Origin: Bacteroidales bacterium
GTDB taxonomy: Bacteria > Bacteroidota > Bacteroidia > Bacteroidales > UBA7960
Reading direction: 5' to 3'
DNA length: 32,167 nucleotides
Assembly (NCBI GenBank): GCA_019429365.1
Contig: JAHYJD010000034.1
Span: forward strand, 1-32,167
The notes beneath the pieces were generated by a model. The model was not told where the DNA came from. It saw nothing but the letters and a program-made list of their open reading frames with translations, and made no database searches. Of this stretch, positions 17,168-28,900 are shown piece by piece. How positions within the stretch are numbered: the first letter of the stretch is position 1; each line of letters opens with the position of its first letter. Position numbers and translations under genes: made by a program.

Positions 17168-17683
17168 ATGCGCCTTCGTTTTAATAATTATCATTTGTAT
17201 CTTGGTCTGATTTTGCTGGCCTCACTTTCCTCTTGCGGCATCTATTCCTTCACCGGGGCAAGTATTCCGCCAGAGGCACGCACCTTTTCCGTAAGCTATT
17301 TTCCCAACAATGCCCAGCTGGTGCAACCCACCCTGAGCCAGCGTTTTACCGAAGCCCTTCAAGACAAGTTCCTGAAGCAAACCAACCTGCGCCTGGTTGA
17401 CAACGGTGGCGACCTTCACTTTGAAGGAAGCATTACCGGCTACACTACCGCCCCGGCGGCCATCAGCGGCGACGACCGCGCCGCCCTCAACAGGCTCACC
17501 ATCACCGTAAGGGTTACCTTTATCAATGAGTTTGAACCCGACAACGATTTCGAAAGATCTTTTTCGAGATACTGGGACTACGACAGCAACCGCAGCCTGA
17601 GCGAAATCGAAGACGAAGCCATTACCATTATTACCGAAGCCCTGGTGGAAGATATTTTTAACCAGGCCGTGGTAAACTGGTAG
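17168..17683 (+). CDS. lptE: LptE-like LPS-assembly lipoprotein
   Basis: Predicted outer-membrane lipoprotein of 171 residues. The signal peptide ends in the lipobox SLSSC with lipidation at C23, followed by GIYSFTGASIPPEARTFSV, which is typical of Bacteroidota LptE-like proteins. The family plugs and helps assemble the LptD translocon that delivers lipopolysaccharide to the outer leaflet. The C-terminal part (residues 120-171) has the alternating charged helix LSEIEDEAITIITEALVEDIFNQAVVNW expected for this fold. It sits 46 bp after the sigma-54 activator and 14 bp before the next gene. The assignment rests on pattern and context rather than on an invariant active site. Confidence 0.82.
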   Translation: MRLRFNNYHLYLGLILLASLSSCGIYSFTGASIPPEARTFSVSYFPNNAQLVQPTLSQRFTEALQDKFLKQTNLRLVDNGGDLHFEGSITGYTTAPAAISGDDRAALNRLTITVRVTFINEFEPDNDFERSFSRYWDYDSNRSLSEIEDEAITIITEALVEDIFNQAVVNW

Positions 17684-17697
17684 AAAAACCGGGCAAA

Positions 17698-18435
17698 ATG
17701 CAACAGGAAAGATTTCTTGAACTACTTAACCATCCTGAAAAGCTCGACAAGGGCAGCATGGAGCAGTTGCGGCAATTGGCTGCCCGCTATCCTTACAGCC
17801 AGCCCCTTCGCATTTTACTGGCCAAAAACCTTCAGACACTTAAAGACCCCGATTTTGAACGGCAGGTAAACCAGGCAGCAGCCTATGCCTTCGACCGCCG
17901 TCATTTTCAAAGCTATATGTCGGGCCGACAAAGAAACACCGTTGCCGCGCCTCCTCCCAAAGCCGAAACACAAAAAAAGAAAAGCAGTTTCGCTTTGCTA
18001 CCCTCGTGGATGATTCAACTTTTCTCAAAAAAGCAGCCAAGCCAAAATGCCGTACAAGAAGCAAGGGAAGTGCCGGAGCCCCCAGTTCAGGAAACTGGAA
18101 CGGCTGACCCTGTAATTGCAGATCAGCAACCGCCTGTCAGTCAGATGCCCCGGCCCACACGCAAGCACGACCAACTGATTGAAAAATTCCTTAAGGAAGA
18201 ACCCCGTATTAAGCCCATTCGCGACCACAGCAACCAGGAAAACCTGGCAGAGAGGAACCTGTTGGAACCAGAGGAAATTGGTACTGAGACACTTGCCAAG
18301 ATCTTCCTGAAGCAGGGGCTGCATGAAAAAGCCCTCGATATCTACAAAAAATTATCCTTGAAATATCCGGAAAAAAGCAGTTACTTTGCAGAAAAAATAA
18401 ACACCGTTAAAAACGAAATCAATTTAAAGAAATAA
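17698..18435 (+). CDS. TPR-like protein of the secG cluster, unknown function
   Basis: The 245-residue product has no signal peptide or TM segment. The N-terminal part (1-80) is helical (ERFLELLNHPEKLDKGSMEQL). The middle (about 85-160) is low-complexity, rich in Pro, Gln and Lys, and probably disordered. The C-terminal part (about 200-235, ETLAKIFLKQGLHEKALDIYKKLSLKYPEKS) is a clear TPR-type helix pair. A gene of this shape between lptE and secG is, as I recall, common in Bacteroidota, but no biochemical role is known to me. It begins 14 bp after the LptE-like gene and ends 3 bp before secG, so it belongs to the same transcript. Confidence 0.8.
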   Translation: MQQERFLELLNHPEKLDKGSMEQLRQLAARYPYSQPLRILLAKNLQTLKDPDFERQVNQAAAYAFDRRHFQSYMSGRQRNTVAAPPPKAETQKKKSSFALLPSWMIQLFSKKQPSQNAVQEAREVPEPPVQETGTADPVIADQQPPVSQMPRPTRKHDQLIEKFLKEEPRIKPIRDHSNQENLAERNLLEPEEIGTETLAKIFLKQGLHEKALDIYKKLSLKYPEKSSYFAEKINTVKNEINLKK

Positions 18436-18438
18436 CCC

Positions 18439-18783
18439 ATGGGTGCGTATGTTTTAATTTCGGTACTGATTCTTATTACCTGTATACTGCTGGTACTTAT
18501 CGTACTGGTGCAAAACTCAAAAGGCGGCGGTCTGGCCTCCAACTTTTCTTCGAGCAACCAGGTAATGGGCGTTAGAAAAACCACCGACTTTCTAGAAAAA
18601 TCGACCTGGACACTGGCCATAGTTTTGGTAGTGCTTACCCTGGCCTCGACCTTTGTCATTCCCCGTTCGGAGCAGCGCCAGGCGCAGCAAAGCGAAATTC
18701 GTGACCTTATTCCGGCGCAGCAACTGCCGCCAGCCGACTTTCAGGCACCTGCCCAAACCGGCAGCGACGAGGTAGAAGACTAA
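18439..18783 (+). CDS. secG: Preprotein translocase subunit SecG
   Basis: Small inner-membrane subunit of the SecYEG channel. The 114-residue chain has two TM segments (about 4-23 and 53-73) separated by the conserved cytoplasmic loop VQNSKGGGLASNFSSSNQVMG, which is diagnostic for SecG. The C-terminal tail (about 80-114) is Gln/Pro-rich and acidic, longer than in E. coli but normal for Bacteroidota. It starts 3 bp after the TPR-like gene and is followed by a strong terminator, so it closes the envelope operon. Confidence 0.93.
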   Translation: MGAYVLISVLILITCILLVLIVLVQNSKGGGLASNFSSSNQVMGVRKTTDFLEKSTWTLAIVLVVLTLASTFVIPRSEQRQAQQSEIRDLIPAQQLPPADFQAPAQTGSDEVED

Positions 18784-18800
18784 AAAACTTTCCTTGAATT

Positions 18801-18839
18801 AAAATGTCAGAATGGCAGCCCATTCTGACATTTTTTTTT
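18801..18839 (+). terminator. Rho-independent terminator after secG
   Basis: A perfect 15-bp stem is formed by 18801-18815 and 18820-18834 around a 4-nt loop (CAGC), followed by T residues to 18839. It separates the secG operon from groESL. Confidence 0.9.
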
Positions 18840-18865
18840 GACACCGTCTCTTTATAGCAAATTTG
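18838..18865 (+). promoter_or_regulatory. Candidate housekeeping promoter for groESL
   Basis: TTG at 18838-18840 is followed after 17 bp by CAAATTTG (18858-18865), which differs from TAnnTTTG at the first base. Spacing is right for a Bacteroidota -33/-7 pair. It would give a leader of about 105 nt before groES. The -33 element overlaps the T-run of the preceding terminator. Confidence 0.35.
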
Positions 18866-18889
18866 TCCTGAAAAACGGGGGCAGGAACC

Positions 18890-18906
18890 TTTGGCACGGA
18901 TTGTGA
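18890..18906 (+). promoter_or_regulatory. Partial sigma-54-like -24/-12 site upstream of groES
   Basis: TTGGCACGG contains a perfect -24 core (TGGCACG), but the -12 position reads GTGAA instead of TTGCA, so the GC doublet is lost. It lies about 70 bp before the groES ATG. It is suggestive only because a sigma-54 activator is encoded three genes upstream. Confidence 0.2.
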
Positions 18907-18975
18907 AAAGCCGGTGTGCAAGCAATTTTTTCTTGAATCAAAACAACATTGTTTAACAAATAAATCAATTAGAAA

Positions 18976-19254
18976 ATGGCAGACATTAAAATCCAACCTT
19001 TAGCAGACCGCGTTGTGGTTGAACCAGCACCCGCCGAAGAAAAGACCTCGGGCGGCATTATTATTCCCGACACCGCAAAGGAAAAACCCCAGAGGGGTAC
19101 CGTGGTTGCCGTTGGAACCGGCACCAAAGACCAGCCCATGACCGTTAAGGTTGGCGACCAGGTGCTTTATGGCAAATATGCTGGCACCGAACTTAGTTTC
19201 GAAGGAAAAGATTATCTGATCATGCGTGAGTCAGACATCCTGGCCATCGTATAA
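18976..19254 (+). CDS. groES: Co-chaperonin GroES
   Basis: Heptameric lid of the GroEL folding chamber. The 92-residue chain begins with [33 protein letters not shown], covering the roof strand and the mobile loop (about residues 17-33) with the GGIIIP motif that docks to GroEL. It ends with the typical [14 protein letters not shown]. Length is normal. It is followed after 38 bp by groEL on the same strand. No CIRCE element (TTAGCACTC-N9-GAGTGCTAA) is visible upstream, so HrcA control is not supported. Confidence 0.97.
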   Translation: MADIKIQPLADRVVVEPAPAEEKTSGGIIIPDTAKEKPQRGTVVAVGTGTKDQPMTVKVGDQVLYGKYAGTELSFEGKDYLIMRESDILAIV

Positions 19255-19280
19255 TCATTCCACGTATTAAAAAATCTTAA

Positions 19281-20927
<1,647 letters not shown>

Positions 20928-20950
20928 TAATCAACCCCTCATGAATAATG

Positions 20951-20986
20951 AAAAAGCCGCTTCCGGATCCGGAAGCGGCTTTTTTT
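20951..20986. terminator. Bidirectional terminator between groEL and the S4 gene
   Basis: A fully self-complementary element: A-run, then GCCGCTTCCGGA joined to TCCGGAAGCGGC, then T-run, 34 nt without mismatch. The flanking A and T tracts make it a terminator in both directions. It overlaps the last bases of the S4 gene stop codon (20985-20987). Confidence 0.92.
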
Positions 20987-21200
20987 ATTCCATAACGATT
21001 GTGGTGTTTTGAAACTCCACCCTGTCTCCCGGCCGCAGCTTGGCACGCTTACGGGTTTCGATTTCACCATTGAGCTTCACGAGGCCCTCCTCAACAAAAG
21101 CTTTGGCCTGCCCGCCGCTCTCGGCCAGGTTCATGGCCTTGAGCAGCTGAATCAGTTCAATGAATTCGCCGCGAATGGCAAAGCTTAAAGTTTTACTCAT
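20985..21200 (-). CDS. Small S4-domain RNA-binding protein
   Basis: The 71-residue product is essentially a single S4 domain: [20 protein letters not shown] (about 14-33), then [29 protein letters not shown]. This is the YbcJ/YaaA-type stand-alone form that binds structured RNA, probably rRNA or ribosome assembly intermediates. Its start overlaps the end of the cyclophilin gene by 8 bp (ATGAGTAA), indicating translational coupling. It ends in the terminator shared with groEL. The specific RNA target is not known. Confidence 0.85.
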   Translation of the reverse strand: MSKTLSFAIRGEFIELIQLLKAMNLAESGGQAKAFVEEGLVKLNGEIETRKRAKLRPGDRVEFQNTTIVME

Positions 21201-21636
21201 TCGTTTCGGTAATGGTTATTTTTTCGATGCGGTCGCCGGCACGGATCAGATCGATCACCTCAATACCTTCTACCACTTTTCCAAAGCAGGTGTGGTTGCG
21301 GTCGAGGTGGGCGGTATTTTGGCGGCTGTGGCAAATAAAAAATTGCGAGCCACCGGTGTCGCGCCCGGCATGGGCCATGGAAAGTACGCCACGGTCGTGG
21401 TACTGGTTATCGCCATCGAGCTCGCATTTAATGCGGTAGCCCGGGCCACCCATGCCAGTGCCATCAGGGCAACCGCCCTGAATAACAAAATCAGGAATCA
21501 CACGGTGAAAAGTCAGTCCATCATAAAAACCTTTGCGCGAAAGGTCAACAAAATTCTTTACCGTATTGGGCGCATCCTTTTCATAAAAATGCACTTTCAT
21601 GGTGCCCTTCACGGTTTTAATTTCAGCAGTAAGCAT
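21193..21636 (-). CDS. Cyclophilin-type peptidyl-prolyl isomerase
   Basis: Catalyses cis-trans isomerisation of Xaa-Pro bonds during protein folding. The 147-residue chain has no signal peptide and is therefore cytoplasmic. The active-site block is [14 protein letters not shown] (about residues 43-56, with the catalytic Arg in FHR), followed by GTGGPGY-like [15 protein letters not shown] and [18 protein letters not shown], all conserved in small PpiB-type cyclophilins. It is 17 bp downstream of the lipoprotein gene and overlaps the S4 gene by 8 bp. Confidence 0.93.
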   Translation of the reverse strand: MLTAEIKTVKGTMKVHFYEKDAPNTVKNFVDLSRKGFYDGLTFHRVIPDFVIQGGCPDGTGMGGPGYRIKCELDGDNQYHDRGVLSMAHAGRDTGGSQFFICHSRQNTAHLDRNHTCFGKVVEGIEVIDLIRAGDRIEKITITETNE

Positions 21637-21653
21637 GTTGTATGGTTTTTAAA

Positions 21654-22061
21654 TTAATATTTGGTAAGCGTTGCGTTGATATCGTGGTCGTAGGTACTCT
21701 GTCCGATGGTAACAACCACAAAGTACGACATGTTCAGCACATTGCCCGAAATGGTTCCCTGGCCTTCAACCCAGAAAATGCCGCTGGTCTGAGCTTCGAT
21801 ATACACCCGCGTGCCCACTACCACACCAAATACATTGATGCCGGCATTGAAAAAATTTTCGAACACGATCTCATCGTCCGATCCGGATACTTTGCGAATG
21901 CGCACATCGTAATATGAGAGGCTACCATCCACGTAGTTATACTCTTCCACGGCATAACGACCAGTAAACTTGTTGCGTTCATCGATCTCTATTTTGCTGC
22001 AGCCCGCAAAACTTGCCAGCAAGAGCAAAAGCAGGGCGGTAATGGTAATTTTTGTTTTCAT
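21654..22061 (-). CDS. Small lipoprotein, unknown function
   Basis: The 135-residue product has a clear lipoprotein signal: charged MKTK, a Leu-rich stretch and lipobox ASFAGC with lipidation at C21. The mature part is beta-rich with regular short strands (GRYAVEEYNYVDGSLSYYDVRI), compatible with a small lipocalin-like or barrel fold. I do not recognise a named family. It lies 17 bp before the cyclophilin gene and 47 bp after the DUF3108 gene, with no promoter box between, so the set is probably one transcript. Confidence 0.8.
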   Translation of the reverse strand: MKTKITITALLLLLLASFAGCSKIEIDERNKFTGRYAVEEYNYVDGSLSYYDVRIRKVSGSDDEIVFENFFNAGINVFGVVVGTRVYIEAQTSGIFWVEGQGTISGNVLNMSYFVVVTIGQSTYDHDINATLTKY

Positions 22062-22108
22062 GGCCCTTGGATTTTAATGGTTGTTAATTACTTAAAAGCA
22101 AAAAGGCA

Positions 22109-22936
22109 CTACCTTATTTTGGAGGTTAATGGGTTTCTGAGGCCCTGGTATTCTGAAAGTTCAAGTTTAACGCTGCCTACCACCAGGCCCGATTCTACCA
22201 GGAGCGGCACACGGTTTTTGTCATCCGAGATCCACAACGTCATGGGATAAGGCTGCGAAAAAACTTTACCACTAAGCACCATGGGCTTAAACCTCAAAGT
22301 GTTGAAAGTACCCAGGCGGGTGTTGATGCGCTCGTAGCCATCGAACACAATGCGGGTAACATACACGGAGTCGTCGAGAAAAAAATCCACATTAAACTCA
22401 TCCCCAACTTGGGGATTCTCGAACTCGTAGGTGCGGGCAAAATAAAAAGCCGAGATAATATCCTGCACATAGGCCGGTATGGGTAACGTACCCGAGTTGC
22501 TTACAGCCACCTGGTCGAAGTGATTGAACATCACATCCTGGCTCTTGCGATATTTCCCCTCTTCCACCCTTCTGATAAACAACAGTGGGGCTATGGCCGA
22601 GCGGTCGATATAGGATTCGAAGCGGTTGTTAACCCTGAAAAACAGGTTAAAAAGGCCGCGAGTGCGCATGAGCCCAATCACAGGCATGGTGCTGCGGCCG
22701 CCGATCATTTCAGACCTTTGCTGCACCTCCAGGCTGGCTTCGCCGGCGGTAACATTGCCGGTAAGCGCGCTGCTGTAGTAGGCACGAAACACCAGCTTCT
22801 CGCCGGGTGAGAAAGCTGAATTTTCTACTTTTCGCATCTCCTGGCCGAAAGAATAACCTGGAAGGCCAAAATAAAAAAACAAAGACAACAATAAAATGCC
22901 GTGACGGAAAAGAAAGGTTTTATTAAAAACACGCAT
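22109..22936 (-). CDS. DUF3108 domain protein, periplasmic
   Basis: The 275-residue product has an N-terminal signal peptide (about 1-31, FLFRHGILLLSLFFYFGLPGYSFG). The rest fits DUF3108: GEKLVFRAYYSSALTGNVTAGEA near the start of the mature chain, then the FESYID and RRVEEGKYRKSQDVMFNHF strands, and late SGKVFSQPYPMTLWISDDKNRVPLLVE. Members are predicted periplasmic or outer-membrane associated beta-proteins of unknown biochemical role. It is the first gene of the minus-strand set leading to the lipoprotein, cyclophilin and S4 genes. Confidence 0.85.
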   Translation of the reverse strand: MRVFNKTFLFRHGILLLSLFFYFGLPGYSFGQEMRKVENSAFSPGEKLVFRAYYSSALTGNVTAGEASLEVQQRSEMIGGRSTMPVIGLMRTRGLFNLFFRVNNRFESYIDRSAIAPLLFIRRVEEGKYRKSQDVMFNHFDQVAVSNSGTLPIPAYVQDIISAFYFARTYEFENPQVGDEFNVDFFLDDSVYVTRIVFDGYERINTRLGTFNTLRFKPMVLSGKVFSQPYPMTLWISDDKNRVPLLVESGLVVGSVKLELSEYQGLRNPLTSKIR

Positions 22937-23050
22937 GGGTATCAGGATTATTTATTAGTAACGGAATCCCTTTCGTAAAATTTTACCTTCAAGAGACTGT
23001 TCCTTACTTTTCAAAAAACATTCCAAAAAGCACAATTGCTTGATATTCAG

Positions 23051-23058
23051 CAAAAATA
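23051..23058 (-). promoter_or_regulatory. Candidate -7 box (TATTTTTG) for the DUF3108 set
   Basis: The plus strand reads CAAAAATA, a perfect TAnnTTTG match on the minus strand, 114 bp before the DUF3108 start and 15 bp past the leuS stop. The remaining spacer (22937-23073) contains no gene that I can see. Confidence 0.35.
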
Positions 23059-23073
23059 TTTTCCAGAAGGATC

Positions 23074-25836
23074 CTAAATAACCACGTTTACGATCTTACC
23101 GGGCACCACGATCACACGCTTTGGGGCTTTGCCTTCGAGCCATTTAGCCGCCTCGGGGGTAGCCAGCACGGCAGCCTCAACATCCTCTTTTGGGCTATCG
23201 GCAGGCAGTTCGAGTTTAAAACGGGTTTTCCCGTTAAATGAAACCGGGTAGGTAATGGTATCGTCGGCTACATACTTTTCTTCCCATTGGGGAAACTCCG
23301 CCACAGTAACACTGCCGCCATGCCCGAGCAAGTGCCAGAGCTCTTCGCCCAGGTGGGGCGCAAAAGATGAAATCATGACAGCCAGGGGCTCCAGTATCTC
23401 GCGCTTGTTGCAGCCAAGGTCACCCAGCTCATTCACGCAAATCATAAAGGTGCTCACGGCGGTGTTGAAAGAGAATTTCTCAATATCCTCGCCAACCTTC
23501 TTAATGGTTTTGTGCAGCACCTTCTTTTCCTGATCAGTGGCGGGCTCGTCGGTAACGTACCATTCATTATTATTACCGTTGTAAAGGCGCCAGAGTTTGC
23601 GTATAAACCTGAACACGCCTTCAATGCCGTTGGTATCCCAGGGTTTGGCCTGCTCTATTGGCCCAAGGAACATTTCGTACAGTCGCAGGGTGTCAGCCCC
23701 GTAGCGCTCAATCAGATCATCCGGGTTCTGCACATTATGGAAGGACTTCGACATTTTCTCAATTTCCCAACCACAAAGGTATTTGCCATCTTCCAGGATA
23801 AATTCCGCATTCTTATATTCGGGGTTCCAGTTTCGGAAAGCATCCAGGTCGAGCACATCGTGGTGTACGATGTTCACATCTGCGTGGATAGGCGTCACAT
23901 CATAATCCTTAATAAGGTTGTATGATACAAACTTATTGGTACCCTTTATGCGGTACACAAAATTGGATCGCCCCTGTATCATTCCCTGATTGATCAGCTT
24001 CTTGAAAGGCTCATCTTTGACAACTAAACCAATATCGAACAGGAACTTGTTCCAAAAGCGCGAATAGATCAAGTGGCCGGTTGCATGTTCGGCACCGCCC
24101 ACATACAGGTCGACATTCTCCCAGTATTCCACGGCTTCTTTCGACACCAGGGCCTGCTCGTTGCGCGGATCCATATAACGAATATAATAGGCACTCGATC
24201 CGGCAAAGCCCGGCATGGTGTTTCGCTCGAGCGGATAACCCTCTTTGGTTTGCCAATTGATGGCGCGCGCAAGGGGCGGTTCGCCTGTTTCGGTGGGAAG
24301 GTATTTGTCCACTTCGGGCAGTTCGAGCGGAAGCTCCGACTCTTTGAGTACATATGGTATCCCATCCTTATAATACACGGGGAAGGGCTCGCCCCAGTAT
24401 CGCTGCCGGCTGAAGATGGCGTCGCGCAGGCGGAAATTTATTCGGCCGGTGCCTATACCCATTTTCTCCAGGCGGGCAATCACGTTGCTGATGGCTTCCT
24501 TCACCTCCAGGCCATTGATAAAGTCGCTATTGATCATGGTGCCTTCCTTGGCATCATACGATCCATCTTCGATGTTTCCGCCGGTGACCACTTCAACAAT
24601 ATCAAGGCCGAAGTGCTTTGCAAAGGCATAGTCGCGGCTGTCGTGCGCCGGAACGGCCATGATAGCGCCGGTGCCATAACCTGCCAGCACATAGTCGGCA
24701 ATATAAATAGGCATGGGCTTTCCCGAAAAGGGATGCACTGCATATCCTCCGGTAAACTGTCCCGAAACGGTTTTCACCTCGGCCATTCGTTCGCGGTCCG
24801 AACGGCGGCTGGCCATGGTTACATACTGGTCAACGGCAGCGGAAAATTCAGGCGTGGTGATCTGCCTTACCAGCTCATGCTCAGGCGCCAGCACCATAAA
24901 GGTGGCGCCAAAAATGGTGTCGGGGCGGGTGGTAAACACCTCAATACTATTTTCATGACCATCAACCCCAAAAAATATGGTAGCCCCTTCGGAGCGGCCA
25001 ATCCAGTTACGCTGTATCTCTTTTATTGACTCACTCCACTCTATACGTTCCAGCCCTTCGAGCAAACGATCGGCATATGCGGTAATGCGCAGAAACCATT
25101 GCTGCATTTTTTTGCGTTCCACCGGGTGGCCTCCCCTTACCGAAAAACCTTCCTTCACCTCATCATTGGCAAGCACGGTTCCAAGGGCCGGGCACCAGTT
25201 TACCATGGTATCGGAAAGATAAGCCAGGCGATAGTGCATAAGCACTTGTTGCTGGTCAGCCTCACTCATTTGCTTCCAATCGTTGGCAGAAAAAACAGGA
25301 AGCGGATCACAGGCAGCATCAACGCTGGCATTTCCGCTTGTTTCAAATTCAGCCACAAGCTTGCTGATGGGCTCGGCTTTCCGGGTTTTGTTGTTGTAAA
25401 AATGATTAAAGAGCTGTATGAAGGTCCATTGGGTCCACTTGTAATAGCCGGGGTCGCAGGTGCGCACCTCGCGGTCCCAATCGTAGGAGAAGCCAATCTT
25501 GTCGAGCTGCTCGCGGTAGCGGTTTATGTTGCGCTCGGTGGTTATGGCCGGGTGCTGCCCGGTTTGAATGGCATATTGTTCTGCCGGAAGGCCATAGGCA
25601 TCATAGCCCATGGGGTGCAGCACGTTAAAGCCTTTTTGGCGCTTGAAGCGCGAATATATGTCGGAGGCAATATAGCCCAGCGGATGGCCCACATGCAAAC
25701 CAGCACCCGAAGGGTAAGGAAACATATCGAGCACGTAAAACTTGGGCTTTTGCCTGTCGATGTCGGTTTTATAGGTCTTGTTCTCGCTCCAGAATCTCCG
25801 CCACTTCTTCTCTACTTCCCTGAAATTGTAGTCCAT
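23074..25836 (-). CDS. leuS: Leucyl-tRNA synthetase
   Basis: Charges tRNA-Leu. The 920-residue chain has the class I signature HVGHPLGY (48-55) and KMSKS in [11 protein letters not shown] near residue 700. The CP1 editing domain between them contains [12 protein letters not shown] and the later [17 protein letters not shown], the conserved editing-pocket motifs with the Asp that guards against misacylation, so proofreading should be functional. Length exceeds the E. coli enzyme (860) by about 60 residues, in line with the extra inserted segment (about 620-690, [20 protein letters not shown]) seen in Bacteroidota enzymes. The C-terminal anticodon and small tRNA-contacting domains are present. 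Confidence 0.97.
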   Translation of the reverse strand: MDYNFREVEKKWRRFWSENKTYKTDIDRQKPKFYVLDMFPYPSGAGLHVGHPLGYIASDIYSRFKRQKGFNVLHPMGYDAYGLPAEQYAIQTGQHPAITTERNINRYREQLDKIGFSYDWDREVRTCDPGYYKWTQWTFIQLFNHFYNNKTRKAEPISKLVAEFETSGNASVDAACDPLPVFSANDWKQMSEADQQQVLMHYRLAYLSDTMVNWCPALGTVLANDEVKEGFSVRGGHPVERKKMQQWFLRITAYADRLLEGLERIEWSESIKEIQRNWIGRSEGATIFFGVDGHENSIEVFTTRPDTIFGATFMVLAPEHELVRQITTPEFSAAVDQYVTMASRRSDRERMAEVKTVSGQFTGGYAVHPFSGKPMPIYIADYVLAGYGTGAIMAVPAHDSRDYAFAKHFGLDIVEVVTGGNIEDGSYDAKEGTMINSDFINGLEVKEAISNVIARLEKMGIGTGRINFRLRDAIFSRQRYWGEPFPVYYKDGIPYVLKESELPLELPEVDKYLPTETGEPPLARAINWQTKEGYPLERNTMPGFAGSSAYYIRYMDPRNEQALVSKEAVEYWENVDLYVGGAEHATGHLIYSRFWNKFLFDIGLVVKDEPFKKLINQGMIQGRSNFVYRIKGTNKFVSYNLIKDYDVTPIHADVNIVHHDVLDLDAFRNWNPEYKNAEFILEDGKYLCGWEIEKMSKSFHNVQNPDDLIERYGADTLRLYEMFLGPIEQAKPWDTNGIEGVFRFIRKLWRLYNGNNNEWYVTDEPATDQEKKVLHKTIKKVGEDIEKFSFNTAVSTFMICVNELGDLGCNKREILEPLAVMISSFAPHLGEELWHLLGHGGSVTVAEFPQWEEKYVADDTITYPVSFNGKTRFKLELPADSPKEDVEAAVLATPEAAKWLEGKAPKRVIVVPGKIVNVVI

Positions 25837-25923
25837 ATCGTTTTGTAAGGTTAAATCTTTTCAAACTGCGAAATTAGTAAATGTAAGCCAAACAGGCGGT
25901 TAAAATTTGCTTTCGCTAAAGAC

Positions 25924-25952
25924 AGCGCCCCGGCAGGAATTGCCGGGGCGCT
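25924..25952. terminator. Strong hairpin after the protease gene
   Basis: AGCGCCCCGGCA (25924-25935) and TGCCGGGGCGCT (25941-25952) form a perfect 12-bp GC-rich stem with a 5-nt loop. It lies 31 bp past the stop of the minus-strand protease gene and 88 bp upstream of leuS. The T-run on the minus-strand side is weak (GTCTTT). Confidence 0.65.
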
Positions 25953-25982
25953 GAATGTGTTTTTCCCTGAAAAGGATTAAAA

Positions 25983-28900
25983 TTATCTGCTGATGACCAC
26001 AGAGGTGGTTTGCACACCATGCTCAGAGGTGAGACTTACGAAATAAATCCCCCTGGTCCAGGTGCTGGCATCCAGCTCGATGGTTTGTGAAGCGCCGATG
26101 CTTTCGAGGGTTCTGACAAACACCACGTTGCCGGCGGCATCAATCACCCTGAGTTGCCCGGTGCCGAAACCCCTGTTCAACTTCAGGAAAAACTTTCCGG
26201 AAGCGGGATTGGGATACACGGTAAAGCCTGCCAGCGTTTCTGGTTCATCTACCGAGGTCACATCCTGGAAGTATGCATGGACCGTTTGGTCACTGTTCAT
26301 GGTCACATTAAATACATTGCTTGGAATGTTCTGGCTTCCCACGGTCCAGTGCTGGAACACCCACATGCCATCGTTTGTGGCGGTAAGGGTGACGCTGGTG
26401 CCGTGTGGATACACATGCTCACCCACTTCTGGATCGGTGATCCCTTCACCGGTTTTCAGAATGGTAAGCGTATGGGTGACCAGGTTGAACACTGCCACCA
26501 GGTTGCGGTCGCTTTCAATGTTGAAGCTGTAAGTGGCACCGGCATCTTCTATCACCTCTCCGGCTTCGGTCCAATGCACAAATACGTAGCTGGCTGCAGG
26601 CACAGCGGTAACAACAACCAGGGTTCCGTGTTCAAAAACACCCGATCCGGCCACGCTGCCACCTGCTGTTGGCTCAGCGGTAACCACCAGCTGATAAGTG
26701 TTGATCTGGAAATGGGCAGTAAAGCTGCGCGGACCAGTTATCTCAAAGGTGTATGCTTCGTTTTCAGAAATTACCTCATCGGCTTCAGTCCAGTTTACGA
26801 AAGTATGATAATCGGCTGCCTGGGCGGTAATGGTTACGGTCTGTCCGTGGTAATATTCGCCGGCACCCATTGCGGTTCCACCAGTTTCGGGATCGGCGGA
26901 AATGCTTACCATATAGCGCAGATAAGTCATCGTGATGTCGAGGTCAAAGTCGGCATCAACAATGGACACCTGCCCCGATTGCGGCGCAAAGCCATACTTT
27001 GAGACAAAGAAGTCGTAAGCGCCGGCAACCACCTGCAGCGAAATGCTTCCCTGGCTGTCTGTGAAATATCCGCCAAAGTTTTCCAGCACCAGGTAAGCGC
27101 CTTCCACCGGGTTGCCAAATTCATCGTCAATATTGATGTCGAGGGCGTAAGTTGTGGCATCTTCGGGAATAAGCATTATGGTAATCATAACATCCTGGTC
27201 AACGACCATCACCGAGCCGTTGGCATCGAAGTAGCCCTCCTTTTGAATGGTAAAGGCGTAAGTGCCTGCAATCACGTCGGCAAACAGATAGTCGCCGGCA
27301 GCATTGGTTAATCCATTGAGGCTAATCACGGCCTCTTCCACCGGTTCGCCATCGGGGTTAACAACCAGAAATTCCACATCGAACACAGGTGGAACTACAC
27401 TGATGGTAACCGGCACCAGTATATCGTCGCCGGCATTGCTTCTAACCACAATGTTAGCCTGGTAATCGCCGAGTTCCAAGTCGCTGGCATCGATCACTAC
27501 CAGAGGCGTTGCCTCCTGGTCGGGTTCAACAGTTCCGGCATCAGGCTCAAAAGAAAGCCAGTCGACACCCAGCAGAGGATCTAACACCCCGCGGATGACC
27601 CAGTTGTAGTTGAGGCTCGGCGCAATATCCGGAAGCAGTTGCCATGCATTATTAAAAAACATCCATGCGCCTTTTCCTGGCACCATGGGACCCACATCCA
27701 CCGTTGATGGGTAGCTTCCGGTAGCGGCAATCTGGTAGCCAATCCAGTATTCGTAACCGGCTTCCAGGGCTATGGGTTCGGGAAGCTCATGGTTGGTAAA
27801 ACCATCGATTACCACTTCGCTAGTTACAACGGCCGAATAAATTTCTTCAGCCGGCCCGTTTTCCGTTCCACCCTTCCACACTTTGGCCGTAACCGATGAG
27901 AAAGTATTGTACCTGATATGGAAACGAACGGCGCTCAACTCATAAAGGCCGTAATACAATGCCAGGTCTTCGGGAGTAAAACGGGCAGCAGAAATCCAGT
28001 TTGCTGCACTGTTGGTACCAACGCTGTTGGAGCCAGGGCCTGAGTCGTGATGTATCTCAACCTGCTCAAACAACCGGCCGGATTCTTCGGCAACATAGTC
28101 TGGATCCTGATAAGCACGGAATGTGCCATTGGCCACAATGCCTTCGTAAACCACCGGAGAACCGGAAGGCACTTCGGCCACTTTTTCATGTTTTACTGCA
28201 GGAATGGCAAACAGGTTCCAGGTCAGATCGGCATCGCCGGGGTTTGCAATTTCCAGGGCGGTGGAAGCCTGAAAACCCTGGTACACCTCAAGCTCTATGC
28301 TTTGGGGTGAAACGGAAATTTCGGGAGCAGGAATTTTTTCCAGCTCAATTTCCACCAGTTGGTTGTCGGCGGTTATTTCAACTGAACCGTTGTATGGATA
28401 ATAACCCGGGCGTGCCACGGTAAACTCGTATGCATTGGGGCCAAGATAAACATCCACACTCACCCTGCCATCTTCGCCGGTGGTAAACAGCCCAACACCG
28501 GTTATATCAACAGCGGCACCCGACAGGGGGTTTACCCCATCGCTAACACTGAAAATGGCGGTGGCCTGCGGGTTTTCGTATCTGATGGCAATATCGTCGA
28601 TACTCATCTGAATGCCATCGTTCCATTTGTGCACAAAGGCAAACTTTACAGTCTCACCAAGGTAGTCAGCCAAAGCGATTTCCACACTGGAGGAAAACAT
28701 GTTAATGGTTCCATCATCAAGCGAAGCAATGGTTTCCCACTGCTCATCCACCAATATGTTTACATAAAGCTGGGTGATATAGTTTTGAGTTATATCGCTG
28801 TTCATCCAGGGCCAGAACGAAAGTTGCAGGTCCTCAGCATCAACAGGGAGTTGAATTTCGGGGGTGATGGCCCAGGTAAAATCCTGGGTGTCCCAATAAA

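Noticed and set aside
18840-18975. Search for a CIRCE/HrcA operator upstream of groES.
   Set aside because: Neither TTAGCACTC nor its complement at the required spacing is present.
24073-25029. 318-codon open frame antisense to leuS.
   Set aside because: It overlaps the editing domain region of a clear leucyl-tRNA synthetase and has no recognisable features of its own.
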